Positions 53,857 through 63,494 of a stretch of DNA of 64,000 nucleotides are shown here, one piece after another. The notes below the pieces were generated by a model. The model was not told the origin of the DNA. It saw nothing but the letters and a program-made list of their open reading frames with translations, and did not search any database. Source of the DNA: Fistularia commersonii (lineage: Eukaryota; Chordata; Actinopteri; Syngnathiformes; Fistulariidae); the NCBI GenBank assembly GCA_037954325.1, contig JBBMNZ010000028.1:9717501-9781500 (forward strand), written 5' to 3'. The translations under genes were made by a program, and so were the position numbers. Positions within the stretch are counted from its first letter, which is position 1; each line of letters starts with the position of its first letter.

Positions 53857-56800
53857 AAAATTGCGAGGAACACTCTTACTAACACCATTGTGGATATGAC
53901 AAGCACTTGATATTTTCCAAACAATCCTTGTAGCCATTTAGTCATCTATCCCTGCATTTTCAGCCAATTCTTCTGCCAGGGAGCTTAGACCTTGTAGTTT
54001 GTGCATGATGTGCCCGTCAGGCGCAGTATTGTTTGGAATAAATGTACAACAGTGGGTTCCAAACATTTCAAACACGCCTCCTCCTTTGGCCAGCAACATG
54101 TCCAGGGCCATCCTATTCTGCCAGGCCACCAAAGATGTTGGTCGTAATTACTTGGAGATACCTTGTACGATGTCTCGCATGGAATTTACGAATCTCTGCT
54201 GATAGTAATACAGATAATTTATCCGGTCAATTTATCCTTGTCGGCTGTGGCTCTCCAGAAGATGATAGATTCAGATCCAGCACTGATTTGGTTGCATGCC
54301 TCATATTAATCCGGGACTCCCTTGGAGATACCTATCACACCTATATATACCCTACTATCGAATGACCCTCCCACTGAGGCATCCCATCTTAGCCACTTTT
54401 TATGTTTGGCCGTCCCTTAGGGCTCACCGTTCCTATTCCTGACGGTAAAACTTGGGAATGGCATCATAGTTATTGTTAGTGTGCAGTTGCCCTTCCAGTT
54501 CTTCAGTAGTTTATCTAACAGCCCATTGCCTACACACACACACACACACACACACACACCATATATCTGCTCTAGCTAGCGAGTGATTGCTGACCATCCC
54601 ATAAGTTATGTCAGGGTTGCTGCTGTCAAGCAGTATAGTGGTGCGACAAAAGGTCTCCTCCAGTTGTCCTATGTCGATTGAGCCTTGTTTGGATTTCAGG
54701 CATGTGTAATTTCATTTATATGCTACCACCTTACCTAGTAGTCCTGCTCCTACCTTGCATTAAAGCAAGCTAAGTGTTACACATGTTCCATTCAATATTT
54801 TTCCGTCCTCAGGTTAGAACAGATCTAGAAAAACACCCTCCTAAATCGTTTACAGGATCTATTCTATCTGGCACAGTTCCTAACGTTGGTCGGCGGTTTC
54901 CCAACCAAAAACCACATCCATTGTAAACGCCTGTTTTCTTTCAAGTAACCTGTCGCTAACGCCACTGTCATGCTAAAAGTAATATTGCTCAGATATTTTA
55001 TAAGTAGGCTTTTTATATCTTGTTCAATTCTACTACTTTGTTTTCATTCTTTATAATGGTGATGTTTAGAAGCCCACAGGGATTGCCCCACTTGGTCGTG
55101 TGCACACAGTCGATATTCACCTCCGTCACACGGTTGTGGATTTCTCAACTTCAGAATGATGGAGCTAGAAGGCTGGTCCTTGCTGCCTGTTCCAATTTGA
55201 CCTTTGATGAGGCTTAGTTTCTGGAGCTCTGGTCATCTTTACATTGTTTGGCTTTAGGCACGGTGTTATCTAACCCCTGGTCAGGAGCGGACCAGCCACA
55301 CTGACCACCCATAGGGGAGCTCACTTAAATATCTGGGTGTCTCGGTTCCCAGGAGATTCGTCAATCCCAAACAGTGCTGGTAATATGCGCCCATGCTTCA
55401 ACATTCCCAAAAAACCTGGCATGAGTCGAACTTTTCTGATTCTGTTTTGCCCACCATGAATATATATTGTGACTCTGCCATGTTTTACCCAGACGGCTTT
55501 AAAATTTACGCGTCTCTTATTCTTCGTAGATATTTCTTCCAAGGCTCCGTTCTCTTTGATTTTCCCATCCCCAAATTCCCATTAAATTAAGGGCAGTAAT
55601 GTAGTCATACTCCCTTCCAATCCACACAGTTCTGGTTTGCAAGATGGATACTCCGGACAAGGATTCAGGCTTCTCATCCTTGGGCACTTAGATGTCTTCC
55701 TCATCTTCAGTAGGATGATGGTTTTAGCTAACCACTCTAATGCTTCTTAAGAGTCTCTCCATAACTAGACTTTCCACAACCTTCATAGCTATGTTGGTTG
55801 TGGGGAAGACTTGGAATGGTCCCAACCACCATTTGGAGCTACAGTGCTTCCTTCTGGTTTCCCTCACAATCACCCAGTCACCTGGTTGGAAGCAGTGTAA
55901 AGGGGTAGTGGCTTCCTTTGGGAGGACGTCCTTTACCTGTTTGGATATCTGGGCTGGGACAGTCAAGAGGTTTTTACAGTACTGCATCATTCCAGAAGGT
56001 AACGGACGGAATCGGTCTATTGTCTGGTCCCACACCCAATTACAGTGGGGTCCCAAACAAAATCTTGAAGAGGCTTTATTTGGTACTAGCTTTGGACCAA
56101 GCATCAACCACCGCCAAGCAGCTCTTTCACCTCTCCCATGGTGCCAGTTTTTTTGATGCATTATAACTAACGCGACAAATGCAGGAAAAAAAATGGCGTT
56201 CACTTCTCCTTTTGCATTAAAATGGATCGGAGTTCCTCCACCTCATCCTGTAGCAGGTTGCTGTGCCTCTCAGCAATGGCAGTGTTGTCCTTCCGACCAT
56301 CATTGGCCCACAGAAACTCATCGAGCTCCTTTAGAATCCTTTAAATGACCATGAACAGATTTCAGCTGTTTCTGGGCTTCAGCTGCCTGAATCTCCATTT
56401 CATTGAGGTCTCCCTCCATCTTCTCCAAACAGAGGGCCTTATTTGACCATGTGTTTCATCCTCAAGAGAGCTCTGAAGAGTATTCAAAAATGTTTGCGAG
56501 GTTTCTCTTGTCTTGATCCGTATCTTCATCTTTCTCTTCACACTTGTGCTCAATTTCTGCTTTGACTTGATTGAACTCCGGATTCTCAGGATCTTTCATT
56601 CCTCGTGCTCCAGTGAGGCCTCTGCCTTTTCCAGAGCTATTTGTTTTTCAGACCTCTCTTGCTCCAGTTGCTTCCGAATCTTCTCAAGTTCATGAATATT
56701 CTGTCCACTCCAAATTTTCCCCGAGATTCTTGTTCTCCCTTTTCATGCTTTCCATATTTTTAAGCAATTCCTCATTGACTTCTTTTGTTTCTTGCTTCCT

Positions 56801-59800
56801 TCCTAGAACTCTCCTGTTTTGTTTGAGACTCTTCATATTTTTGTTGTCACTCTGCCAGGATATTGTCAAAGTTTCTTTGTTTCAAAGTTTCCAGGGCAGC
56901 AGCAGCCACAGTGTTCGACCCCTCCACATCCACCGTGAGATCTTCAATCTCTTTTCGCAGTCTGTGTTCTGTCTCCTCCAGTTTCTGCTTGACTCTTTGC
57001 AGGATGTCTCTGCTCCCCCAGGTCAGCAATTGGCTACAATTGGAGCATGCTTCTAGATCGCATCTATTGGCAAATGTGGTCTTTCCACAGTTGCCACACT
57101 ACCTGGCTGGGCTTAGTCCGGCTCCTCTTTGATCGCATCTTTCTCTTCCTGCTCTGCCTCTCCCTACTTGATTTGTAAAATTGTGAGAGAGGGTGGGTGT
57201 AAGTCTTTTTCAGGTGGGAGCATCTTGGGGTCTTTGGCATGTGACTGGTCCCTGACTGTCCAGAAACAGGGCGCATTGGTTCTGCTCCCTTTCTCGGGCT
57301 CTGGAAATATGAGGGCGCCGTTGTTCCTTGCATTGTTACTCAGGTGGGAGTAGGGTGGCCTGGTTGGGCCCGTGTCTGGATCATCAGGGTGGAATTTGAG
57401 GTCCGCTTTGGTGGGTGGGTGGACAGGAGTTGAGGTCTAGGTCCACTCATAAGTGCCTGCGGGGCTTGTAATGGATAGAGAGAGAGGACGGCATACTCTG
57501 AGTGGTAGGCAGTCTGGACGTTAGCGTCGATTGTGAGGACGGTGGCAGTGTTTTGTTAGTGTTTTCCTTATTTCTTCTCGACAGCCTTTTCGTTTTCCAT
57601 TTACACTCCAACAGAGTGTCTCTGCCTGCACGGCTTTTCAACCGGCACCTGTTATTTTGTTGCCACAGATCGAGGATTTCCATCCATCGACACGGTTAAC
57701 ACCACCAGCTCGACTGCTGCTTTTCTCCACCACACACAATTTGGTCAGCCAGTGCGGATTCTAAACTGGAATCTACCCTTGGTGCTTCTGAGCAACCTCT
57801 GCCGGAGGGCTTCAAACCATTTTGTGCTTCTTGCGATCAGACAGACCTCTCCTCCTCCTTATTTTTACTCAATTTAGAATTTCCAATGTGCAGAATTTGA
57901 TGAAATGGGCTTTCCAGTGGATCGAAGAAGCGTATCAGACCTTCCATATTCTAACACTTCCTTCTTTACCTTTTTTTCGCTGAGTATTTAGTGCAAAGGG
58001 CTTATCTAACTGTGTTTCTAATTCCATTATCTATTTGCAGCTTAAACTCCCACCATTTTGGGAAGCCATGTAATTTTGTCCAGATTCCAAAGCGTTTACA
58101 TTCCCCTATTTTCCCTCATGAGCTCAACGATTGGGCCATCCTGCTCAATGCGAGGACCGTATTTTTCATATGTGCAATTTTTGTAATTTTGTCATTTTTT
58201 TTTGTCATCGGCAAAATTTCAAAGCTACTCCCGACGATATTGCTTTCCCAGAATACTCTTGTTTGCAAGCCTCTCCCGAATGTCCTGTCAGAACACTGGA
58301 TATATTCTTGACAGGTTTACTGAGAACTTCACCGCTCTTGTCTTCCGGCAACCTATATGTGAGTGGCTTTGTGTAAGCTGTTCTTGTTTTGAGTTTATCA
58401 GCAGAAAGCAAGTCTTACACACACACATCAGGAAATACTAAACAATCTTATGATGCATTAATACCTTCTGGTTGGTTAGAATCCAGCGGTGACAATAGAA
58501 AACGAAGAAACACGGGGTCCTGTTGTCCCTTAAATCTGTCGGGGTTTAGGATGGGGTAAGAATTTTCAACCCAGAAGTCACCACTTCTTGATCTCCTCCG
58601 TTATCCAAGGCCAAACGAGAAATCCTGTTTTGACGGCACGTTTGTCGTTGAAATATCCGTAAGCAAGTCTCAGTGAGCGGTCAACTGCTCAGCAAAGCAT
58701 TTAATAACTTTGGCCAAATGGAGAACACGCACCAAATGAATTGCAATAGAGTATCGACCCCATCCTCTGCAGGGTTTTATCTTTTATACAAGAAGACCTA
58801 TGTCACGATTGGAATTGGTATGAAGTAAGAAAGCATTAAAGTCTATAAAGTCTATGATCTATATGTCTATAATGTTAGTCTATTACAAGAATACAAAGTT
58901 TTATAGGATGTGTCTAGGACTTCTGTTTGCATTGATTAGAACTGTTTTACAGAAGAAAAACAACATCCTTTTCAGGAAGTCAAGCACATTTACGATTGTT
59001 CATTACATACATTTTCGATTACAGCGACATCCAATCATTTATCCTCCCATTCATATCTTTGGACAATTCAGAGTTTTAAATAAACCTGCTGACAGGCAGG
59101 GGATTCTTGGTAGAATGCAGGCAGGAGAATGCGGAGAGAACCCCGAGAGGAGAACACGGAGAGAACACAAGAGGACCCTGGCAAGAACATAGAGTTTTGA
59201 AATGAGGCTCTGTTCCAGCAGAACTTTATTTTCTGTTGTCGGAACCCCCTTGAGCTGAAAGAGAATTCACAGTTTTGGAGGGAAAGGGTTGAGAAGACGT
59301 ATAGTGATGATATAAGAGAGCTGACCGCTTTGAGAACGTCTGCTCTCTTTTTCCCGATTCTTGAAAAATACATGTGGACAGAAATAGAAAACACCCTTCA
59401 TGCCTCTTTGAATAATTTGTGATGGAGTTAAAAAAAAAAAAAAAAATTCCTGAACCTGCGAGGAGTTTTTTTTTTTTTTTTTTTTTTTTTCCAAGCATCA
59501 ATCAGGAGAACGAAATTTCAATCCAATTCTCCTGCTTTCTATGTTCTCCTGCCTGCGTTCTCTCCCAATTTCTCCATCATCCTCCGTCAGTCCGTCAGGA
59601 GGTTCGATGAAGATTGTCAAAGGAGTGAATGAGAGAGAGTGATTGGTTGGATTTCTCAATGATTGACAGACGATCTATCCAGTTTTAAGCCCGCCTCTCG
59701 CCCTCAGTGTCGGCTGCTGACGACTCCACCCTCTTCCTACATGACCTTGTGTGCAGCGCAAGCAGTACAACATAGGATTTAATGAATGACGTCACGACTG

Positions 59801-61716
59801 GTTTAGTTTTTCTGGTGTGAAAAGAAAATACACATTCTGGAAAACACCGAACAAAACCATGGATCGGTGTGTCGACTCCAGGTTTGATGACAAAGGTGTT
59901 TGTCCGACGTCCAATGCATAATGTTGTTTCCTCTCACCAGAAACCGAAGACGTCGTCGATGGACTCGACAACCAAGCTGACTCGTTCGCTGCCGTGTCAG
60001 GTCCACATCAACCAGGGAGAAAATCTGTGAGTGTGTGTTTTTGTGTGTGTGTGTGTGTGTATCCGCGTCCTGTTCTTAATGGAGAAATATGAAGCTTGAT
60101 CACGTGTGTGTGTGCGCGTTGTGGTTGAACAGGAACACGGACCAGTGGCCACAGAAGCTGATCATGCAGTTAATTCCTCAGCAGCTGCTGGTAAGACCGT
60201 CTCTTTTCCCTGTCCAGATCTGTGACTCCGTTCAAAAAACACCTCACCCCTTTTCTCCGTAGACGACCCTGGGTCACCTCTTCCGAAACTCCCGAATGGT
60301 TCAGTTCCTCTTCACCAACAGAGACATGGAGTCACTGAAGGGCCTCTACCGCATCATGGCCAATGGCTTTGTGAGTCTTTATTCGCCCCAACACCCCTCA
60401 AACCTCTTGCATGTCTCGCTCTTCGACCGTTTTACAATCCGTTACTCAGCGCCCCCTCTGGACGGTCCTCTGCCAGGGCTTGCCTGAGCGCAGGTGCCAA
60501 ATCTGACCAGCAGATGGCAGGAACTCGGAGCCAGGGTGCAATGCTCCAGTGTCGCCTCTAGAGGGCATGTGAGCCCTGTACATCTGCCCGCTGTCCATCA
60601 TGAACGGGCATCTGCTAAAGAGAAATCCCAAGCTGCCTGCGCCTGTTTTCATGGCAGTTTCAATTTTGTTTTCAAATGTGATTTTTTTTTTTTTTCAATG
60701 AATTTCACATTTCATTGAATTACTAAAAGGGCAGCTTGTAAAAACAAAATTCAAGGTTTGTTCATTGCGATAAAGAGCTGATCAAAACCCAAAATCGAAA
60801 CCTAGGCTCGCTGTTTAACATGCAGTGTCACAGGGGAATGACGCCGGACCCACCTGTGACCAGTCACTTCCTCTCTTGATGTAGAGAACCTGCCGCCTTC
60901 TTCCTTTCAGCCTCACAAAAAAACAGATTAGTTGCCTGCGCCTGAAATGGCCCACTAAATTCGAGTATGTCCGATAAGTGCTGTCGATCAATATCGGATG
61001 AATCTGAGGTGGCCCTCCTCCTCAAAGGGGTGACTCCTCGCTTCCTGGGTCCGCTACATTCCCTGGCGTTATCCTTCTCCTCCTGACACCTCGAGTGTAA
61101 TGAGCTTAACATCTGCACGTGGCAGCGCAGCGCAGGATCCCATGAATGTTTGGATCCGACCGTCTGTCGGCCGCAGCGCTCTCCCTGGTGCCCTTCCTGT
61201 TTAGCATTAATCCCGCTCCGTGATGATAAGGGTTTTGTCGGTGCTGTGAATTGTTAATCAGGTAACGCCATTGTGAAGAAGCAGGGGCTATAATAGAATG
61301 CAGTCCAGCTGAGCCCCCCACCCCCCGCTAAAATTTGATTTAACGCCCGAGAAACAGACACTGTGAATTAAGTTAATGCCATTTGCATTCTATTTCTAAA
61401 ACTGATATGTTTGATCGGTGCTCCGGAGCAGGTCATCTCCCCGAGCTCGAGCCCATCCCGTAATTACGACACACCCCTCCCCTCCTCCCAGTGTCAAGAT
61501 CCTAATTTGCCCCCCCGTGACCTCCCCCCTTCCCCGCAGGCCGGCTGCGTCCACTTCCCCCACACCACGTCGCCCTGCGAGGTGCAGGTGCTGATGCTGC
61601 TCTACTCGTCCAAGAAGATGATCTTCATGGGGCTCATCCCCAACGACCAGAGCGGCTTTGTCAACGGCATCCGGCAGGTCATCACCAATCACAAGCAGGT
61701 CCAGCAGCACAGGGCG
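47348..61716 (+). CDS. med25: Mediator complex subunit 25, first 556 residues; 3' end outside window
   Basis: Coding exons: 47348-47472, 47566-47611, 47722-47846, 48235-48333, 48733-48853, 48964-49120, 49982-50106, 50251-50326, 50919-51181, 51372-51473, 59941-60026, 60133-60190, 60263-60370, 61540-61716. All phases join. MED25 is a metazoan Mediator tail subunit that binds transcription activators. The N-terminal VWA domain (residues about 1-225), which docks on Mediator, matches human MED25 closely (VADVVFVIEGTANLGPYFE). Then come a Pro/Gln-rich linker and the activator-interaction domain (ACID, from WSGVLEWQE). The C-terminal Pro/Gln region with LxxLL lies beyond 64000 or in later exons not seen. 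The start fits the vertebrate protein, which begins shortly before VADVVF. Nuclear protein. The 8.5-kb intron 10 holds a retroviral remnant. Confidence 0.96.
47566..47611 (+). CDS. med25: med25 coding exon 2: VWA
   Basis: Short 46-nt exon, acceptor TTTTCTGCAG|A, donor GGGGAT|GTGAGT. It encodes YFNGGPPAETDFGGD, identical to the vertebrate MED25 sequence. Confidence 0.95.
47722..47846 (+). CDS. med25: med25 coding exon 3: VWA
   Basis: Acceptor ATCCCTAG|TAT and donor ATCCA|GTAAAG. It encodes YGGTQYGLVVFNTVDCAPES and on to FVSWIDSI, matching vertebrate MED25. Confidence 0.96.
47892..48128 (+). mobile_element. tRNA-derived SINE in med25 intron 3
   Basis: It has a box B (GGTTCGATTCCCG, 47948-47960), then a body with TTGAGCAAAACACTGAACCCC-like sequence and a TGATGGGTTAAATGCAG tail, the layout of a common percomorph SINE. 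Box A is degraded, so it is probably dead. Confidence 0.75.
48235..48333 (+). CDS. med25: med25 coding exon 4: VWA
   Basis: Acceptor CCCCTTGCAG|G and donor CAAAT|GTGAGG. It encodes FMGGGAESCSLIAEGLSVAL and on to FKKMREQ. Confidence 0.96.
48733..48853 (+). CDS. med25: med25 coding exon 5: VWA
   Basis: Acceptor TTTTCTCACCAG|A and donor AGAGAC|GTGAGT. It encodes GQTHKVCVLLCNSPPYLLPA and on to SYTGCTTDSLVKIIRD, co-linear with human MED25. Confidence 0.95.
48964..49120 (+). CDS. med25: med25 coding exon 6: end of VWA
   Basis: Acceptor TATCCCAG|AGA and donor CTTCCCA|GTAAGG. It encodes RGIHFSVVAPRKLPALRALF and on to SQDPFHMVLVRGISLP. Confidence 0.95.
49982..50106 (+). CDS. med25: med25 coding exon 7: proline-rich linker
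   Basis: Acceptor GTGTCTCCAG|TC and donor TATCAG|GTAACG. It encodes SSGPGPGPLKPVLPPQPMAV and on to INSAHPYQ. A second AG 9 nt inside (TCTCCTCAG) would also keep the frame. Confidence 0.88.
50251..50326 (+). CDS. med25: med25 coding exon 8: linker
   Basis: Acceptor TTGCTGACAG|AAC and donor CCCGCT|GTGAGT. It encodes NPPAMTPAQAAAQMALDAAN and SQKTR, resembling the SAAQVAAQNAVEAAKNQKA stretch of human MED25. Confidence 0.9.
50919..51181 (+). CDS. med25: med25 coding exon 9: Pro/Gln-rich linker
   Basis: Acceptor GGCTCTCCCCAG|TC and donor AACATG|GTAAAT. It encodes PGMVSQGPQFAGQPTMPSLP, then a low-complexity Pro/Gln region (QQQVAPNQQQPVPPPGQPVP). Phase 1 in, 0 out. Confidence 0.9.
51310..51330 (+). 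other. Candidate 21-nt in-frame microexon of med25
   Basis: TGCTTAG|GGC...CAG|GTGTGT encloses exactly seven codons (GSALLAQ) between exons 9 and 10, both phase 0, so inclusion would preserve the frame. No transcript evidence is available. Confidence 0.35.
51372..51473 (+). CDS. med25: med25 coding exon 10: start of ACID domain
   Basis: Acceptor GTGTCTGACAG|TCC and donor CAAGAG|GTAAAG. It encodes SGVSGSQGNANQIGQQQGVA and NKIVAWSGVLEWQE, the conserved entry to the activator-interaction domain. Confidence 0.95.
53818..53851. repeat. (AT)n at the 3' edge of the env remnant
   Basis: About 17 AT units; retroviral similarity ends here. Confidence 0.9.
53938..55700 (-). pseudogene. Retroviral env remnant, surface and transmembrane regions
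   Basis: Downstream of the integrase remnant on the minus strand. The best-preserved part, 53938-54132, is an open 65-codon piece with the heptad-repeat segment, a glycine-rich turn and the paired-cysteine motif typical of gamma-type transmembrane subunits. The surface region 54133-55700 is broken by stops and by a (CA)n repeat near 54531. No intact env frame exists. Confidence 0.7.
55724..56203 (-). pseudogene. Retroviral pol remnant: integrase C-terminal domain
   Basis: A 159-codon minus-strand open frame. Its last third has the retroviral integrase C-terminal domain layout: a PGDWV-type strand, a basic segment, a WxGPFQV-type strand and a threonine-rich end. The catalytic core, reverse transcriptase and protease are absent, and the myosin fragment lies directly upstream. 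It lacks the DDE core and cannot be functional. Confidence 0.7.
56216..57015 (-). pseudogene. Intronless sarcomeric myosin heavy-chain rod fragment, frameshifted
   Basis: Minus-strand frames give pieces co-linear with the light-meromyosin rod of vertebrate muscle myosin heavy chain: EIEDLTVDVEGSN, KQRNFDNILAE, MKRENKNL, IHELEKIRKQLEQE, KAEASLEHEE, TLQSSLEDET, MEGDLNEMEIQ, EAQKQLKSVHGHLKD, then NTAIAERHSNLLQDEVEELR. Order and spacing fit about 270 rod residues with several small indels and stops, and no intron appears where a genomic MYH gene would have them, so it derives from mRNA. It lies between gag-like and integrase-like remnants in the same orientation. The frame of the nucleocapsid remnant continues into the rod without a stop as far as 56850. 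Which MYH paralogue it came from cannot be told here. Confidence 0.85.
57060..57720 (-). pseudogene. Retroviral gag remnant (proline-rich region and nucleocapsid)
   Basis: On the minus strand, broken frames give a basic segment, a Pro-rich acidic segment, an Arg-rich stretch and a CxxCGK...C nucleocapsid zinc-knuckle remnant at 57060-57098 that has lost the histidine spacing. Several stops and frameshifts make it non-functional. Its position upstream of an integrase and env remnant in the same orientation supports gag. The extent beyond 57720 is uncertain. Confidence 0.5.
58560..58860 (-). other. Possible 5' LTR (U3-R-U5) and primer-binding site of the retroviral remnant
   Basis: Minus-strand order: a TATAAAAG box at 58781-58788, an ATTAAA-like signal near 58700, then TGGTGACTTCTGGGTTGA (58566-58583), which starts with the TGG of a primer-binding site. 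I could not match it to a tRNA, and no second LTR copy is visible near 53.4-53.9 kb, so this is tentative. Confidence 0.25.
59025..59185 (-). repeat. Dispersed teleost repeat family, copy G
   Basis: Reverse orientation: CATCCAATCATTTATCCTCC, ACAATTCAGAGTTTTAAATA, AACCCCGAGAGGAGAACACG. Confidence 0.55.
59530..59719 (+). repeat. Dispersed teleost repeat family, copy H
   Basis: TGTTCTCCTGCCTGCGTTCTC ... GAGTGAATGAGAGAGAGTGATTGGTTGG ... TGATTGACAG ... AAGCCCGCCTCTCGCCCTCAGT. Confidence 0.65.
59941..60026 (+). CDS. med25: med25 coding exon 11: ACID
   Basis: Acceptor CCTCTCACCAG|AAA and donor AATCT|GTGAGT. It encodes KPKTSSMDSTTKLTRSLPCQ and VHINQGENL. The donor is followed by TG repeats. It follows exon 10 only after 8.5 kb. 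Confidence 0.95.
60133..60190 (+). CDS. med25: med25 coding exon 12: ACID
   Basis: Acceptor GTTGAACAG|G and donor CTGCTG|GTAAGA. It encodes NTDQWPQKLIMQLIPQQLL. Confidence 0.95.
60263..60370 (+). CDS. med25: med25 coding exon 13: ACID
   Basis: Acceptor TTTTCTCCGTAG|ACG and donor GGCTTT|GTGAGT. It encodes TTLGHLFRNSRMVQFLFTNR and on to LKGLYRIMANGF. Confidence 0.96.
60371..61539 (+). other. med25 intron 13
   Basis: Holds the CTCF-like pair, a T run near 60682-60695 and otherwise unremarkable sequence. Confidence 0.8.
60507..60568 (+). promoter_or_regulatory. Two tandem CTCF-like motifs in med25 intron 13
   Basis: CCAGCAGATGGCAG (60507-60520) fits the core fully; CCTCTAGAGGGCAT (60555-60568) differs at a position or two. 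Same orientation, 48 bp apart. Confidence 0.4.
61540..61716 (+). CDS. med25: med25 coding exon 14: end of ACID
   Basis: Acceptor CTTCCCCGCAG|GCC and donor GGGCG|GTGAGT. It encodes AGCVHFPHTTSPCEVQVLML and on to VNGIRQVITNHKQVQQHRA. No later med25 exon is recognisable before 64000. Confidence 0.95.
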
Positions 61717-62633
61717 GTGAGTACTCATGGTGGGGGCGGGGGCTGTCAGCGCAGGGTGCAACACATGGAGTGGAGAGACCAGAAGGAGGTGATAATGAGG
61801 AGGCGTTAGAGAGCCGCGCCAGGGAACTGAGGTGTGTTTTTTAAGGCGTAAGGGTGCATTGCTATTGACATTTCATTTAGCCGGGCCCGCATCTCCACGG
61901 CAGCCGCTCATCCAGGAGCTAATGGCACTAGCCTTAGCTGAATTCTGACTGCAGCATCAGCTGACTGCTCCCCCCCAGCTATCTCCGCCTCAGCGCCGGT
62001 GATACACAGACCCCCAAAGTCGGATGCCTTTTTAATGCAATGCGTTGATGCACTCAGACATGCAATAATAATGACTGGCTCAAAGCACAAATGGTTCAAT
62101 TAGATTAAAAAAGCACACGGTTTTACTCTTTTATTTATACTTGTTTTATGTTTTATACTCGTTATTGTTAAAAAAAAAAAAGGTTGCAGAGTGAAAGTTT
62201 GTGAAGGTATAAAACGTCCATTAAATCCCTGTAAATGTTGCCTCTTAATGACAGTTTTAAGAAGCCAGTGCAGCCAGCATCGGGCGGTCTGCATTTGAAC
62301 GCGTCATAGCATGCAGCGTGCTCCGTGCAGCCACACTGGAAGTGTTTAAGAGCGTTTCCCTTCCAGTTGATGCTGATGTGTCTGGCCCGCAATTTCATTA
62401 ACATAAACCCAGAGGAGGCCATGAACTCAATGAAAGCGGAGGTGATAAAATTAAAAAATATGGATCTCATTGCAATTATTTTGACCGATTTTCAATCAGG
62501 AGTTGAAATATGGGAAGAAATGTTCATTGTTGCGTACATATTTTTTTCCCTCAGACAAACATAATGACTTGTTGTTGATGTGATTTTTGGAAAGTGTGTT
62601 AAAAAAAAATTATAACAATAGGACAGGGTGAAC

Positions 62634-62835
62634 GTGTTCTTCATGTTCTCCTGCCAGGGTTCTCTCTGTGTGTTCTCTCAGGATTCTGCGTCTTCCTCCC
62701 AAAGCACCGAAAACAGTCAGTAGGTTAATAGAAAACTGTCCGCAGAGGAGTACAAGAGAGCGAATTGGTTTGAGGTCTGTGATTGGCAGCTGACGTGTCC
62801 ATGTTAAACCCCGCTCATGGGAGAGACTCCACCTC
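62634..62835 (+). repeat. Dispersed teleost repeat family, copy I
   Basis: GTTCTCCTGCCAGGGTTCTC ... GATTCTGCGTCTTCCTCCCA ... GGTCTGTGATTGGCAGCTGACGTGTCC ... TTAAACCCCGC. The decamer is mutated here. Confidence 0.6.
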
Positions 62836-62926
62836 CCCATAAGCAGTATCCTAAGCGGATAAATGTTCTGAATGTTATACTTTAGTATATTAATTCCATG
62901 ATCATCATTATTCACTATTATCTATC

Positions 62927-63494
62927 AGTGACGTGCGGGGAGATTCGTGGCTGGGGAGGCACTGACTCTTTCAAAGTCAGATTTACAAATACTGTACATG
63001 AATTCAACAGAGTAGCTGAAATTCACCTTTGGCCTGCTGGCTGCTTGCACATTGTCTACTGCTTATGTTTTATATCCCTTCTTAGCGTATTTTACATACA
63101 CATAGGTAAGGTACATATTTGGCAAAAGTAGAACATTTAATTTCAATTTTGTTGTGGACTGTGGAGGGGTGCACGGGTGTTCTTACCTCTACTTGTTAAT
63201 GAAATCCATTGGCCTATCCTTCTGGGCAAACATCTCTATGTGTTTGGTATAAAAGTCCTCTTTATCTTCTTTTAGTTTAAACGTCTGGCCATATTGTTTG
63301 TCTTCAGTCCCGTGGTTCAGAGCAAATCATTTAGCTCCGCCATCGGTCTTTCATTATTTATCACTTTCAGTTTTGATTGAAAGTCATGTAATGAGAAGTT
63401 TTTTTTTGTCTCACCGATCACAGGACAAATATTTATAAATTTGTTTTTTATGATGACACAGAGGAGCCACTGCCTCCCCTGACCGCACGTCACT
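62927..63494. mobile_element. About 570-bp non-autonomous DNA transposon
   Basis: Inverted ends AGTGACGTGCGG...GGGGAGGCA-TG and the complement at 63467-63494 (GCCTCCCCTGACCGCACGTCACT). There is no transposase ORF and no clear target duplication. The superfamily is uncertain (hAT-like ends possible). It lies in the med25 intron after exon 14. Confidence 0.65.

Larger units (their letters stand above)
51474..59940 (+). other. med25 intron 10, expanded to 8.5 kb
   Basis: Host-like sequence to about 53.7 kb (including TG at 53207-53225), then the (AT)n, the antisense retroviral/myosin remnant to about 58.9 kb, then repeat copies G and H and a poly(A)/poly(T) pair at 59427-59490. Confidence 0.85.

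Noticed and set aside
53938..56203. Domesticated, intact retroviral gene
   Set aside because: Stops, frameshifts and an internal CA repeat break env, and pol lacks its catalytic core; only fragments remain.
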